Shown piece by piece: positions 1-11,147 of a DNA stretch of 43,532 bases. The position numbers and the translations under genes are program-made. The DNA is from Halopolyspora algeriensis (lineage in GTDB: Bacteria; Actinomycetota; Actinomycetes; Mycobacteriales; Pseudonocardiaceae): contig NZ_QPJC01000020.1 of the NCBI RefSeq assembly GCF_003337235.1, forward strand, positions 1 through 43,532. Reading direction: 5' to 3'. Positions within the stretch are counted from its first letter, which is position 1, and every line of letters begins with the position of its first letter. The notes beneath the pieces are model-generated. The model ran no database searches. It was not told the origin of the DNA and saw only the letters and a list, made by a program, of their open reading frames with translations.

Positions 1-307
1 GTACCAGCGGCGCTTAGACACCGACCGCTCTACCAGGAGTTCCTTTCTCTCCAGCACCGCCCCACCACACAAACCAGTTCCAGAACAGGCTCTCAGTGCC
101 TGTCTTTGATTTGGCTCTTTCGCTCGAGTGATCAGCCTGAGCAGGGTGACCCGCTCCGGCGTATTCGATCGGAATGCCCGCAGGCGGGCATCAGCAAGGC
201 AGTTGGCCACGTGGCGTAGGTGGCTACTCGATGTGGCCTGCAACGCCGCAAGGCGCCGCCTGAGACGGCGGTTCAGCAACCACCTGACCAAATTCCAAGA
301 CGGCCTC
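1..307. other. Left-edge region without a supported gene
   Basis: I see no convincing coding sequence here. Positions 1-45 read on the minus strand resemble the 5' half of a class II tRNA (a GGTAGAGCGG-type D-arm), but the fold cannot be closed because the window ends. A short inverted repeat TGCCCG/CGGGCA lies at 175-190 and CCGCC/GGCGG near 260-276; either could help end transcription of the minus-strand synthetase. Confidence 0.3.
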
Positions 308-2203
308 TCAGGCCCGCTGGTGCAGTGTGGGCCGCAAGGCATCGAGGACGGCCGGGTCCTCGATGGTGGAAGGGACCTGTGCCTGCCCGGTATCGGCGAT
401 CTCGCGCATGGATTTCCGCAGGATCTTGCCGCTGCGGGTCTTGGGCAACGCCTCGACCACGTCCACGTCCCGGAACGCGGCCACCGGACCGATCTGGGCA
501 CGCACGGCGGCAACGAGATCCGCGCGCAACGTGTCCCCGTCGGCGCCCGAACCGGACTTCAGCACGACGAATCCGCGCGGAACCTGGCCTTTCATCGCAT
601 CGTGCACGCCCACGACCGCGCACTCGGCCACGTCCGGATGAGCCGCGAGCACGGCTTCGATCGAGCCGGTGGACAGCCGGTGCCCGGCCACGTTGATGAC
701 ATCGTCGGTGCGCCCCATGACGAAGACATACCCGTCCTCGTCGATGTAGCCGCTGTCGCCGGTGAGGTAGTAGCCGGGGAAGCGGGCCAGGTAGGCCTCG
801 TGGAAACGCTCCGTGTCACCTCCCTCGGCGTCGCTCCAGAGCGTGGGCAGGGTGCCCGGCGGCATCGGCAACGCGAGGCAGATCGCGCCCTCCCGGCCGC
901 GCGGAACCGGTGTGCCGGACTGATCGAGCACGTGCACCTCGAATCCGGGCATGGGCACCGTCGGCGACCCCGGTTTGACCGGCAGGGGGTCCAGACCGCG
1001 TGGATTCGCACAGACGGGCCAGCCCGTCTCGGTCTGCCACCAGTGATCGATCACCGGGATGTCCAGAACTTGATCGGCCCACTGGTAGGTCTCGGGGTCG
1101 AGACGCTCGCCGGCCAGGAACAGTGTTCGCAGGCTGGAGACGTCGTGCTCGCGGAGCTTGGCGGCCTCCGGATCCGCGCGCTTGATCGCCCGGAACGCGG
1201 TCGGTGCGGTGAACAGCGCCTTGACGCGATGTTCGGCGATGACCCTCCAGAACGCACCGGCATCCGGGGTGCCGACCGGCTTGCCCTCGTACAGGACGGT
1301 GGTGGCGCCCACCAGCAGCGGCGCATACACGATGTAGGAGTGCCCGACCACCCAGCCGACGTCGGAGGCCGTCCAGAAGACGTCGCCGGGTCCGATGTCG
1401 TAGATGTTGGCCATGGACCACTGCAGTGCCACCGCGTGGCCACCGGTGTCCCGGACGACACCTTTCGGGCGGCCGGTCGTGCCCGAGGTGTAGAGCACAT
1501 ACAGCGGGTCGGTCGCGGCCACGGGGACGCAGTCGGCCGGGTCGGCCCGGGCGGTGACCGTGTCCCAGTCGACGTCCCGTTCTCCGAGCGGTGCGGTGAC
1601 CCGGTCCCGCTGCAGGACGACCACCCGGCTCGGCCGGTGTGCGGACAGGGCAACGGCCTCGTCGACGATCGGCTTGTACTCGACCACGCGGCCGGGTTCC
1701 AGTCCGCAGGAGGCCGCGACGATGACGGTGGGACGTGCATCGTCGATGCGAGCGGCCAGTTCCTTCGCCGCGAACCCACCGAAGACGACCGAATGCACCG
1801 CGCCGATGCGGGCACAAGCGAGCATCGCCACCACTGCTTCCGGGATCATGGGCAGGTACAGCACCACCCGGTCGCCCTTGGCGACGCCCAGATCCCGCAG
1901 GGCACCGGCGAAGCGGCGTACGCGCTCCAGCAGTTGTCCATAGGTGACGTGCGACACCGCGCCCGTCATGGCCGAGTCCCAGATCAGGGCGCACTGCTCA
2001 CCGCGTCCGGTCGCGACGTGCCGGTCCAGTGCGTTGTGGCAGGTGTTCAGGACACCGTCGGGAAACCACCGGTAGAAGGGGGCGCGGGAGTCGTCCAGCG
2101 CGCGAGCCGGGCTGCGCACCCAGTCGATCGACTCGGCTGCCTGCAACCAGAACCCCTCCGGATCGCTCAGGCTCCGCCGGTAGGTGTCCGCGTATGTATC
2201 CAT
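308..2203 (-). CDS. prpE: Propionyl-/acetyl-CoA synthetase (AMP-forming)
   Basis: This 631-residue enzyme of the ANL superfamily would activate propionate or acetate to the acyl-CoA through an acyl-adenylate, in the cytosol. The N-terminus matches the acetyl-CoA synthetase N-terminal domain, followed by the AMP-binding loop TSGTTGRPKG near residues 239-248, WWQTETG in the middle, and the C-terminal catalytic-lysine motif KTRSGKILRK with Lys near 593, the usual target of protein acetylation. The overall sequence looks closer to PrpE than to Acs, mainly from length and the GFAAKELAARIDDA stretch. The start is ATG at 2203 because GGAGG lies 9 nt upstream; an in-frame extension reaches 2293 but has no better ribosome site. 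It stands alone on the minus strand. Substrate (propionate versus acetate) is inferred, not proven. Confidence 0.9.
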   Translation of the reverse strand: MDTYADTYRRSLSDPEGFWLQAAESIDWVRSPARALDDSRAPFYRWFPDGVLNTCHNALDRHVATGRGEQCALIWDSAMTGAVSHVTYGQLLERVRRFAGALRDLGVAKGDRVVLYLPMIPEAVVAMLACARIGAVHSVVFGGFAAKELAARIDDARPTVIVAASCGLEPGRVVEYKPIVDEAVALSAHRPSRVVVLQRDRVTAPLGERDVDWDTVTARADPADCVPVAATDPLYVLYTSGTTGRPKGVVRDTGGHAVALQWSMANIYDIGPGDVFWTASDVGWVVGHSYIVYAPLLVGATTVLYEGKPVGTPDAGAFWRVIAEHRVKALFTAPTAFRAIKRADPEAAKLREHDVSSLRTLFLAGERLDPETYQWADQVLDIPVIDHWWQTETGWPVCANPRGLDPLPVKPGSPTVPMPGFEVHVLDQSGTPVPRGREGAICLALPMPPGTLPTLWSDAEGGDTERFHEAYLARFPGYYLTGDSGYIDEDGYVFVMGRTDDVINVAGHRLSTGSIEAVLAAHPDVAECAVVGVHDAMKGQVPRGFVVLKSGSGADGDTLRADLVAAVRAQIGPVAAFRDVDVVEALPKTRSGKILRKSMREIADTGQAQVPSTIEDPAVLDALRPTLHQRA

Positions 2204-2611
2204 GATCGTCGACCTCCCCGGTACTGGCGGGCACCCTTCGCCGCCTCGCACACCGGGTCCTACCGCACACCTCGCGTGCATGCCAGCCACCACGCGAGGG
2301 AAAGGCGGGGCGAACCGGATTCGCCGGAACAGTCGCCTCGGACCGCACCGCTGGTGCGCACGGGTGCGGACCGCAGGACAGCCGGTCGAGAACCATCCGG
2401 CTGCCGACGAGTGGTCGAGGACGGTGCTGCCGCGCGGTGAGCGCGGCTTCCGGTGGCGGACAGCTCGGCGCGCGAGGAGGGCCGCTGAGCGCTCGGAGGC
2501 CCGGTACAGCGCGACACAGTGTCTTCAATCACACACAATCGTGCCAGGGCATGTCGCCGGCTCACGAAAGAAGGAGCCGGAACGACACTCGGAATGGAGG
2601 TGTTACCACTG
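2204..2611. other. Intergenic region between divergent genes
   Basis: About 400 nt separate the minus-strand CoA synthetase from the plus-strand small gene and should hold both promoters. I see no clear promoter hexamers, operator or RNA structure beyond the two ribosome binding sites. Confidence 0.5.
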
Positions 2612-2839
2612 ATGCGCACGGAGACGCATTCGGCGGAGACGGCTGATGCGGACGGCGACGGCAGGAGCGCGGAACTACCGACCACGCCGTGCAGCGTGGT
2701 GTGGAGCGGCGGGCACTCGTACGTACTCGAGGGCGTGGGGGGCCGCTCCCTGTGGGCGGGTGTCGACGACCGCGGGCACCCGCGTTTTTTGACCGGTACC
2801 GAGCTGCAGCGCCGCGGGTGGAGCCTCCCCCCGCGCTGA
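2612..2839 (+). CDS. Small conserved-looking hypothetical protein (75 aa)
   Basis: I do not recognise a family for this 75-residue protein. The start is ATG at 2612, with GGAGGTG at 2596-2602 placed 9 nt upstream; another ATG at 2594 has no such site. The first 30 residues are acidic and low complexity; the remainder alternates Gly, Trp and charged residues (SVVWSGGHSYVLEG, LWAGVDDRGHPRFLTG), which looks like a small beta-rich fold. It has no signal peptide or membrane segment. It precedes the phosphatidyltransferase on the same strand by about 140 nt. The strong ribosome site and high GC at third positions support it being real. Confidence 0.6.
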   Translation: MRTETHSAETADADGDGRSAELPTTPCSVVWSGGHSYVLEGVGGRSLWAGVDDRGHPRFLTGTELQRRGWSLPPR

Positions 2840-2977
2840 CGGCCGCCGCGATCGCGCCGAAGGCCGTGTGGGATCCTGAACGTGTCGGGCACCGCGCGGT
2901 TCACACAGGTTGACGTGCCCGTCCTCGCGAGCCGGTACGGCCGGGTCCGGCCGCGGAACGGTGCAGGGGAGGCGCTC

Positions 2978-3685
2978 GTGGTGCAGGATGCCGAAGGCGC
3001 CCCTGACCGAACCACCGCGGGGAGCCCGGCAGAACGGTCCGAGGCGCGGCTTTTCTCCGAGCGTGACCCCGATCCGGGACTGGAACGCATCAAGGAAGTC
3101 GCCGCCGGAGTCTGGGACGACCACTGGTGGACACTGCCGAACCTGCTCAGTGCGCTCCGGCTCGCCGGGGTTCCGGTGTTCTTGTGGCTGCTGCTCGGGC
3201 CGCACTCCGACCTGCTCGCGCTGCTGGTCCTGGTGGTCAGCGGTGTGACCGACTGGTTGGACGGCAAGCTCGCGCGATGGCTCGGCCAGTACAGCCGCCT
3301 CGGTCAGCTTCTGGACCCGGCGGCCGACCGTCTCTACATCGTCGCGACGCTGTTCGCCTTCGTCCTGCGTGACGTCGTTCCCTGGTGGGCTGCCGCCACG
3401 CTCATCGCCCGTGACGTGGTGCTGACCTCGTCCCTGCCGGTGCTGCGCTACCACGGCTACGAACCGCCCGATGTGCACTACCTCGGCAAGGCGGCGACGT
3501 TCTGCCTGATGTACGCCTTCCCCCTGCTGCTGCTCGTGCAAGGGGACTTCTTCTTCGACAGCGTGGTCCGCCCGATCGCCTACGCCTTCACGTGCTGGGG
3601 CGGCGCGCTGTATCTCTGGGCCGGGGTGCTGTATCTCGTCCAGGTGATCGCCGCGGTGCGAGTGGCACACCGGCGCCGCGGTTAG
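2978..3685 (+). CDS. CDP-alcohol phosphatidyltransferase (PgsA2-like)
   Basis: An integral membrane enzyme that would transfer a phosphatidyl group from CDP-diacylglycerol to a polyol acceptor. The family signature D-x2-DG-x2-AR-x8-G-x3-D-x3-D is fully present (it begins DWLDGKLAR and ends LLDPAAD), giving all the metal- and CDP-binding aspartates. Several hydrophobic helices follow. I prefer GTG at 2978, giving 235 residues, because AGGGGAGG ends 5 nt upstream; the frame is open back to 2882 with no ribosome site. Mycobacteria carry pgsA2 a few genes upstream of gcvH, so synteny supports PgsA2, though the acceptor (glycerol phosphate, inositol phosphate or other) cannot be read from sequence. 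Confidence 0.85.
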   Translation: MVQDAEGAPDRTTAGSPAERSEARLFSERDPDPGLERIKEVAAGVWDDHWWTLPNLLSALRLAGVPVFLWLLLGPHSDLLALLVLVVSGVTDWLDGKLARWLGQYSRLGQLLDPAADRLYIVATLFAFVLRDVVPWWAAATLIARDVVLTSSLPVLRYHGYEPPDVHYLGKAATFCLMYAFPLLLLVQGDFFFDSVVRPIAYAFTCWGGALYLWAGVLYLVQVIAAVRVAHRRRG

Positions 3686-3913
3686 GGGTTCGGGCAAGCG
3701 TTCCGATGCGTCGCCGAGGCCCGTCCACCGGATGCTCCCGGGTTCCCGTGGCGGCCGGAGCGCCGACCCGTCGCCCGGTACGCCGGAAGCACCGGCGCGG
3801 TGGGAGGGACTTCTTGCGATGTGGACAGGGCTGCCAATAGGCTCGACTCTCCCGCTGCACGAGCACTGCCGCGGCGGGATCCGACGACGGGCGACGAGGA
3901 AGGCGGACCCCAG

Positions 3914-4297
3914 GTGGCCTCGGAAGCAACCAGGTACACCCAGGAGCACGAGTGGGTGTCCCCCACCGGCGACGGCATCGTGCGGATCGGCATCACCGAT
4001 TATGCCCAGCAGCAACTCGGGGATGTGGTCTTCGTGCAGTTGCCCGATGTGGGCGAGCACGTGGCGGAAGGCGCCACGATGGGGGAGGTCGAGTCGACCA
4101 AGAGCGTCTCGGACCTCTACGCCCCCGTGGCCGGTGAGGTCGTGGCCCGCAACGAGCAACTCGACAACCGGCCCGAGCTGGTCAACGCACAACCGTATAC
4201 GGACGGATGGATGGTCGACATCCGTCTGGAGGACCCCGCGGTTCTGGAGCGGCTGCTCGACGAATCCGCGTACCGGGAATTGCTCGACCAGGGGTGA
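3914..4297 (+). CDS. gcvH: Glycine cleavage system H protein
   Basis: The lipoylated carrier of the glycine cleavage complex, shuttling the aminomethyl group from P-protein to T-protein and electrons to L-protein. The 127-residue product starts with the family hallmark YTQEHEWV and carries the lipoyl-lysine motif GEVESTKSVSD, with the modified Lys at about residue 63. GTG at 3914 is chosen because AGGAAGG lies about 10 nt upstream and the length then equals the usual 125-130 residues; the frame is open to 3800 but that extension has no homology. It precedes garA, as in mycobacteria, and gcvP lies 2.6 kb downstream; gcvT is not in the window. Confidence 0.95.
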   Translation: MASEATRYTQEHEWVSPTGDGIVRIGITDYAQQQLGDVVFVQLPDVGEHVAEGATMGEVESTKSVSDLYAPVAGEVVARNEQLDNRPELVNAQPYTDGWMVDIRLEDPAVLERLLDESAYRELLDQG

Positions 4298-4413
4298 TCG
4301 TCATCGGCCGGGGATTGCCGGAAGCAATATCGGGAGTCGCACGTCCGCCACGGTTTACGGCGCGGTACGTTGGGTGACACTGGCACGACCCATCCGCTTA
4401 GAGGAGAGCTCAG

Positions 4414-4878
4414 GTGAGCACGAACGACGGGCCCGGCGACGTACCGCCGGAGCAGTCCTCGGAGACCACCTCGGTCTTCAGGCCCTTCCTCTCGGAGCAG
4501 GAAAGCACCGAGAGTGCGCCCTCGGATCCAGCCGCGTCCGGGGTCGATTCGCTGCCCGCCGGGTCCGCCCTGCTGGTGGTCAAGCGTGGTCCGAACGCGG
4601 GGTCGCGCTTCTTGCTCGACCGGGAGACCACCAGTTCCGGACGCCACCCCGACAGCGACATCTTCCTGGATGACGTCACGGTCTCGCGCAGGCACGCCGA
4701 GTTCCGGCGGGAGGGCAGTGACTATGTGGTTGTCGACGTCGGCAGTCTCAACGGCACGTATGTCAATCGGGAGCCGGTGGACACCTCGGTCCTGGCCAAT
4801 GGCGACGAGGTCCAGATCGGCAAATTCCGACTGGTGTTTCTGACCGGACCGGCCGCCGAAGAGCGGGAATCCCGGTAG
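4414..4878 (+). CDS. garA: FHA-domain metabolic regulator GarA/OdhI
   Basis: A 154-residue forkhead-associated protein. In mycobacteria and corynebacteria this protein binds 2-oxoglutarate dehydrogenase and glutamate dehydrogenase in its unphosphorylated form and is switched off when kinases PknB or PknG phosphorylate an N-terminal threonine. The same ETTSVFR phosphoacceptor motif is here at residues 17-23 (Thr18/Thr19). The FHA domain covers about residues 50-147, with SGRHPDSDI, SRRHAEF and LNGTYVNR as phosphothreonine-binding loops. The start is GTG at 4414 behind GAGGAGAG. It follows gcvH by about 115 nt and ends in a strong terminator. Confidence 0.95.
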   Translation: MSTNDGPGDVPPEQSSETTSVFRPFLSEQESTESAPSDPAASGVDSLPAGSALLVVKRGPNAGSRFLLDRETTSSGRHPDSDIFLDDVTVSRRHAEFRREGSDYVVVDVGSLNGTYVNREPVDTSVLANGDEVQIGKFRLVFLTGPAAEERESR

Positions 4879-4896
4879 CGGACTCGGAGATCGAAC

Positions 4897-4924
4897 GGGG
4901 GCGGCGCCGGGCGGCGCCGCCCCC
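4897..4924 (+). terminator. Strong hairpin after garA
   Basis: A perfect 12-bp GC-only stem (4897-4908 with 4913-4924) closes a 4-nt loop 18 nt after the garA stop. There is no long T-run, as is common in actinobacteria, so this is a hairpin-type terminator. Confidence 0.75.
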
Positions 4925-5222
4925 GACTGTTGACGAGTGCAGAACCGACCGGATGTGGTGGTTCGCTGCTGTGTCCCGGCCCGGGTCCGGATCGGTGGCT
5001 GGCTGCTCTCGGGGTTCGCCCTGGTCGCGGTGTATCGTGCAGGGTGTTGTCCACCGGAACAACGTTCGGTAGAGGTTTTGTGGCTCACAGAATGGGAATG
5101 GTGCGGTTGGCGGTGGCCGATTATGGGCGTCTCCGCCGTATCGCGGGTAGCGTCGAAGGCGTCGGTGCGCGATCCTCGACAGGGATGTCACGCTTCGGCG
5201 CGCTGGAGGAGGCGATTGGACG
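4925..5222. other. Gene-free spacer where ftsR is normally found
   Basis: About 300 nt between the garA terminator and the DUF151 gene. In mycobacteria the MerR-type division regulator FtsR (Rv1828 position) lies here. I find no HTH-encoding frame on either strand and no obvious remnant. The promoter of the DUF151 gene must lie here. Confidence 0.5.
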
Positions 5223-5699
5223 ATGAGCAGCGAAATGCGCGTCGTCGGCGTGCGTGTGGAACTACCAGCCAACCAGCCGATCCTACTGTTGCGGGAAACC
5301 GAGGGTGAGCGCTACCTGCCGATCTGGATCGGATCGGTGGAAGCGACGGCCATCGCCCTGGAGCAGCAGGGTGTGCGGCCGGCAAGGCCGCTGACTCATG
5401 ATTTGCTCAAGGATGTGATCGGCGCGCTCGGGCGCGATCTGGAACAGGTACGAGTCACCGATCTGCAGGAGGGCACGTTCTTCGCCGAGCTCGTTTTCGA
5501 CGGGGACGTGCGAGTCTCGGCGCGGCCGAGCGACTCGGTGGCGCTCGCACTGCGGATCGGTGTGCCGATTCACGCTGACGAGTCCGTGCTCGATGAGGCC
5601 GGATTGCTCATTCCGGATGAGCAGGAAGACGAGGTCGAGAAATTCAAGGAGTTTCTGGACTCGGTCTCACCGGAGGACTTCCGGGGAGCCGACACCTGA
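5223..5699 (+). CDS. Bifunctional nuclease family protein (DUF151)
   Basis: A 158-residue member of the DUF151/BFN family, the equivalent of mycobacterial Rv1829. The family contains a plant protein with RNase and DNase activity, but the bacterial role is unclear. Family features visible are the N-terminal MRVVGVRVELP strand, LPIWIGSVEATAIAL, the central PLTHDLLKDVI helix, the strand FFAELVF and the conserved SARPSDSVALALR. The acidic C-terminal tail (DEQEDEVEKFKEFL) is typical. The start is ATG at 5223 with GGAGGAGG upstream. It sits between garA and the MerR gene as in relatives. Confidence 0.85.
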   Translation: MSSEMRVVGVRVELPANQPILLLRETEGERYLPIWIGSVEATAIALEQQGVRPARPLTHDLLKDVIGALGRDLEQVRVTDLQEGTFFAELVFDGDVRVSARPSDSVALALRIGVPIHADESVLDEAGLLIPDEQEDEVEKFKEFLDSVSPEDFRGADT

Positions 5700-5786
5700 G
5701 ACGCACGCCTTGAGTCGGTAGCGGCGGCGATGCCCGGCAATCCGGGCAGCAGACACGAAGAGTTGCCGGGATGTGGGTTGAGCACC

Positions 5787-5814
5787 GTGGGCGGGGGCTT
5801 CGGCCGCCGCCCAC
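5787..5814 (+). terminator. Hairpin downstream of the DUF151 gene
   Basis: GTGGGCGG at 5787-5794 pairs with CCGCCCAC at 5807-5814 around a loop containing CTTCGG. It lies 87 nt after the DUF151 stop and before the MerR gene. Confidence 0.5.
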
Positions 5815-5989
5815 GCGTCGTATTGCCCGCTTTCCGGTGTGGACCTATCGTCGAAGTCGCGCACTGTGCTCCGGTGTGCTCGTCGGTGACGGGGGTGAAT
5901 CCGACGCGGATGTGGAGCGTCCCCGGGCGGTAGTGTGGTTCCCGGGGTCTGGCGGTTGCCGGCTGGACGCCGGTCGAGGGGAGGCAGGC

Positions 5990-6565
5990 GTGGTTGAGCA
6001 AGCACCCGACAGGGATGCTGCCGGTAAGCAGGGAGACCTGTTCCCGGATGCTTCCTTGCCGGATGAGCTGGTTGGCTACCGGGGGCCTGCTGCTTGCCAG
6101 ATTGCCGGTATCACCTATCGGCAGCTCGACTACTGGGCGCGTACGAAGCTGGTGGGACCGTCGATCAGGCTCGCGGAGGGCTCCGGTTCGCAGCGGCTGT
6201 ACTCGTTCAAGGATCTCCTGGTCCTCAAGGTCGTCAAGCGGTTGCTGGACACCGGAGTCTCCCTGCACAACATCCGTGTCGCGGTGGACCATCTCCGCCG
6301 ACGCGGAGTCCGGGACCTTGCCGGAATCACCTTGTTCAGCGATGGCACGACGGTCTACGAGTGCACCTCCGCCGAGGATGTGGTGGACCTGCTGCAGGGC
6401 GGCCAGGGCGTGTTCGGCATCGCGGTCAGCGGTGCCATGCGCGAGATCACCGGAACGATTCACGAGTTCCCCGCCGAACGTGCGGACAGTGCAGGCAGCA
6501 CCGAGTCCCTCGGTGACACGCACGACGAACTTTCTCGACGCCGTCGCGATCGCCAAACGGGCTGA
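5990..6565 (+). CDS. MerR-family transcriptional regulator (Rv1830 type)
   Basis: A 191-residue regulator with an N-terminal winged helix-turn-helix (about residues 30-100) including [18 protein letters not shown] and [22 protein letters not shown], typical of MerR proteins that use the RQLDYW recognition segment. The C-terminal part carries [26 protein letters not shown], which I associate with the mycobacterial Rv1830 group rather than with FtsR. GTG at 5990 is chosen because GAGGGGAGG lies 5 nt upstream; the frame is open further back without homology. It precedes the glycine riboswitch and gcvP. No ligand-binding cysteines are apparent, so a metal-sensing role is unlikely. Confidence 0.88.
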   Translation: MVEQAPDRDAAGKQGDLFPDASLPDELVGYRGPAACQIAGITYRQLDYWARTKLVGPSIRLAEGSGSQRLYSFKDLLVLKVVKRLLDTGVSLHNIRVAVDHLRRRGVRDLAGITLFSDGTTVYECTSAEDVVDLLQGGQGVFGIAVSGAMREITGTIHEFPAERADSAGSTESLGDTHDELSRRRRDRQTG

Positions 6566-6589
6566 CATATCGGGTAGGCTTCGAGGAGT

Positions 6590-6811
6590 CGCAGACCCCG
6601 TGCGGGAGAGTCCGCTTCGTCCGCCAGCCGAAGCGGCGCCGAAGGAGCAACGCCTCCCCGACAACCTCTCAGGCCTATGGACCGTGCGGGCGAGATACCT
6701 CTGGAAAGAGAGTCGGCCACCATCGGTGGCGGGCTCCGCCGACGGTGCAAGCTCGGCTACGCCGGGTGAAGCTCTCAGGCGTCCGCATTGCGGACATTGA
6801 CAGAGGGGGAG
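6590..6811 (+). ncRNA. Tandem glycine riboswitch upstream of gcvP
   Basis: Two consecutive glycine aptamers are recognisable. Aptamer 1 (about 6598-6690) contains GCGGGAGAG, the conserved GCGCCGAAGGAGCAA and CTCTCAGGC. Aptamer 2 (about 6691-6811) contains ACCTCTGGAAAGAGAG, CGGGTGAAGCTCTCAGGC and the terminal GACAGAGGGGGA. The order and spacing match the cooperative tandem class that senses glycine and switches on glycine cleavage genes. It sits directly upstream of gcvP. Confidence 0.92.
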
Positions 6812-6841
6812 GGCAGTACTCACCACGAGTGCTGTCTGCCC
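6811..6841 (+). promoter_or_regulatory. Probable riboswitch expression platform
   Basis: GGGCAG (6811-6816) can pair with CTGCCC (6836-6841), with an inner ACTC/GAGT helix. This hairpin begins exactly where the second aptamer ends and lies 35 nt before the gcvP start, the right place for a ligand-controlled structure. Confidence 0.5.
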
Positions 6842-6876
6842 CTGACTGCAATGCCCGCAATGATGGAGGTTGGGCG

Positions 6877-9780
<2,904 letters not shown>

Positions 9781-9857
9781 CCGCTTGGCACGGTCGGTGA
9801 GGCCATGGACTACCGTGGGCGACTTCCCGTGAAAAGACTTCGAGAGGGGGTGGGCTC

Positions 9858-10142
9858 ATGCTCACCATCAGCGAAGACGCGGCCGAGGTCATCAAGGTGG
9901 TCTTGGCGGGCAGCGAGTCCTCCGAGGGGGGCGGCTTGCGGATCGCCTCACCCGAGGGCGGCGATGCCGACCAGGGCCTGCTGGCCTCGGTCGTTGCCGA
10001 ACCCGAGGGCAGTGACGAGGTCGTCGAGGCCGAAGGCGTGCGGGTCTTCCTCGACCCGCAGGCGTCCTCGGTTCTCGGTGACAAGACCCTGGATGCCGAG
10101 CGCGATGACAACGGCGAGCTCGGACTGACCGTACGGGAGTGA
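9858..10142 (+). CDS. HesB/IscA-like protein lacking cysteines
   Basis: A 94-residue protein with the fold signature of the HesB/IscA A-type Fe-S family: it begins MLTISEDAAEVIKVVL and later has the pattern GVRVFLDPQASSVLGDKTLDA. Unlike true A-type carriers it contains no cysteine at all, so it cannot bind a cluster through the normal three ligands. Such cysteine-less versions are widespread in actinobacteria and are often annotated as Fe-S assembly proteins by similarity only. The start is ATG at 9858 after GAGAGGGGG. It lies 77 nt after gcvP and may be cotranscribed. Confidence 0.8.
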   Translation: MLTISEDAAEVIKVVLAGSESSEGGGLRIASPEGGDADQGLLASVVAEPEGSDEVVEAEGVRVFLDPQASSVLGDKTLDAERDDNGELGLTVRE

Positions 10143-10147
10143 GGCGG

Positions 10148-10192
10148 GTGCCCGCCGGTGGGAAAGGAACTCCTTTTCGTTCCGGCGGGCAC
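10148..10192. terminator. Bidirectional terminator between gcvP-hesB and the glycosylase gene
   Basis: GTGCCCGCCGG (10148-10158) pairs with CCGGCGGGCAC (10182-10192), and an inner AAAGGA/TCCTTT helix extends the stem. It lies between convergent genes and can serve both. Confidence 0.8.
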
Positions 10193-10216
10193 TGCCCGAA
10201 TCCCGCCGTTTCACCG

Positions 10217-11131
10217 TCACCGTGGGCTGCCGCGGGTGGCTGCCGCAGGCTGTTGTTCGGCCCAGGTGAGCACACCTCGGCAGAGTTCGGCCAGCCGGCG
10301 GCGCAAGGCCGAGGATTCCTCGGCGAAGGCGCGCTGGGCGCGCACGTATTCCGCACGCCCCTCGGGCGTTTCGATGGGCACCGGTGAATAGCCGAGATCA
10401 CCGAGGTCGTAGGGGCTGGCGCGCATGTCGAGTTCCCGGATGCGGGCGGCCAGATCGAAGCAGTCGGCGACCAGTTCGGCGGGCACGAGCGGGCCCAGCT
10501 TGTAGCACCACTTGTACAGGTCCATGTTCGCGTGCAGGCAGCCGGGCTGTTCGAGGTGCACCTGGTCCTCGCGGCGGGGCTGCAGGGTGTTGCGCGGCTG
10601 TGCCTGTGCGGTGAAGAACCGGAACGCGTCGTGATGACTGCACTGGATCCGCATGGATTCGACGACCTCGTCGGTGCCCTGGTGTCCCAGCCGCAGTGGC
10701 CGGCCGGTATGCCGCACCTCGTCCGGGCCGGTCCGGTAGACCATCGCCCATTCGTGGAGCCCGAAGCATCCCAGCTGCGCCGGGCGCGAGGCGGTCGCGG
10801 TGAGCAGCGAGAGCACGAACTCCACGGTGCTGCGCCGGGAGGGGGTCAGCACAGCCGGGTCGACCATGACCCCGTCGCCGGTTTCGAGGTAACCGCGCCG
10901 CTCGAGGAACTTGTCCCCGCCGGTGAGCACCACCCCGTACCCGGGCTGCCAGCGCTCCAGCTGCGAGGGGCGCTGCGAATAGTAGGTGAACAGGAAGTCC
11001 ATCACCGGGTGCGCCTCGCCGCGCTGCTTGCGGCGGCGATGCGGTTCGGTCCACCGGGTCACCCGCGCGCGATGCGCCGCTTCCCGCTCGCCCCATTCAC
11101 GTTCGGACAGTACCGGCCTCGATCCCGACAC
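10217..11131 (-). CDS. Putative 3-methyladenine DNA glycosylase family protein
   Basis: A 304-residue cytosolic protein belonging to an actinobacterial family usually annotated as 3-methyladenine DNA glycosylase. I recognise family features such as HPVMDFLFTYYSQRP, GCFGLHEWAMVYR, VVESMRIQCSHHDAFRFFT, CLHANMDLYKWCYKL and ELDMRASPYDLGDLGY. I do not see a helix-hairpin-helix or the AlkA/MPG catalytic pattern, so the glycosylase label should be treated as inherited annotation. The HC-rich segments (IQCSHHDAF, EWAMVYR) suggest a metal or nucleotide-binding active site. The GTG start at 11131 has only a weak GGAA site upstream, and the gene begins 17 nt after the CBS-protein gene ends, suggesting cotranscription. 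Confidence 0.7.
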   Translation of the reverse strand: MSGSRPVLSEREWGEREAAHRARVTRWTEPHRRRKQRGEAHPVMDFLFTYYSQRPSQLERWQPGYGVVLTGGDKFLERRGYLETGDGVMVDPAVLTPSRRSTVEFVLSLLTATASRPAQLGCFGLHEWAMVYRTGPDEVRHTGRPLRLGHQGTDEVVESMRIQCSHHDAFRFFTAQAQPRNTLQPRREDQVHLEQPGCLHANMDLYKWCYKLGPLVPAELVADCFDLAARIRELDMRASPYDLGDLGYSPVPIETPEGRAEYVRAQRAFAEESSALRRRLAELCRGVLTWAEQQPAAATRGSPR

Positions 11132-11147
11132 GATGTTCCAGCGTAGG

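Noticed and set aside
1-45. Possible tRNA 5' half on the minus strand
   Set aside because: The D-arm-like sequence is suggestive, but no acceptor stem or anticodon arm can be closed with the bases available, and the D-loop would be too long.
128-2440. Long plus-strand open frame over the CoA synthetase
   Set aside because: Shadow of the prpE codons; no ribosome site and no domain.
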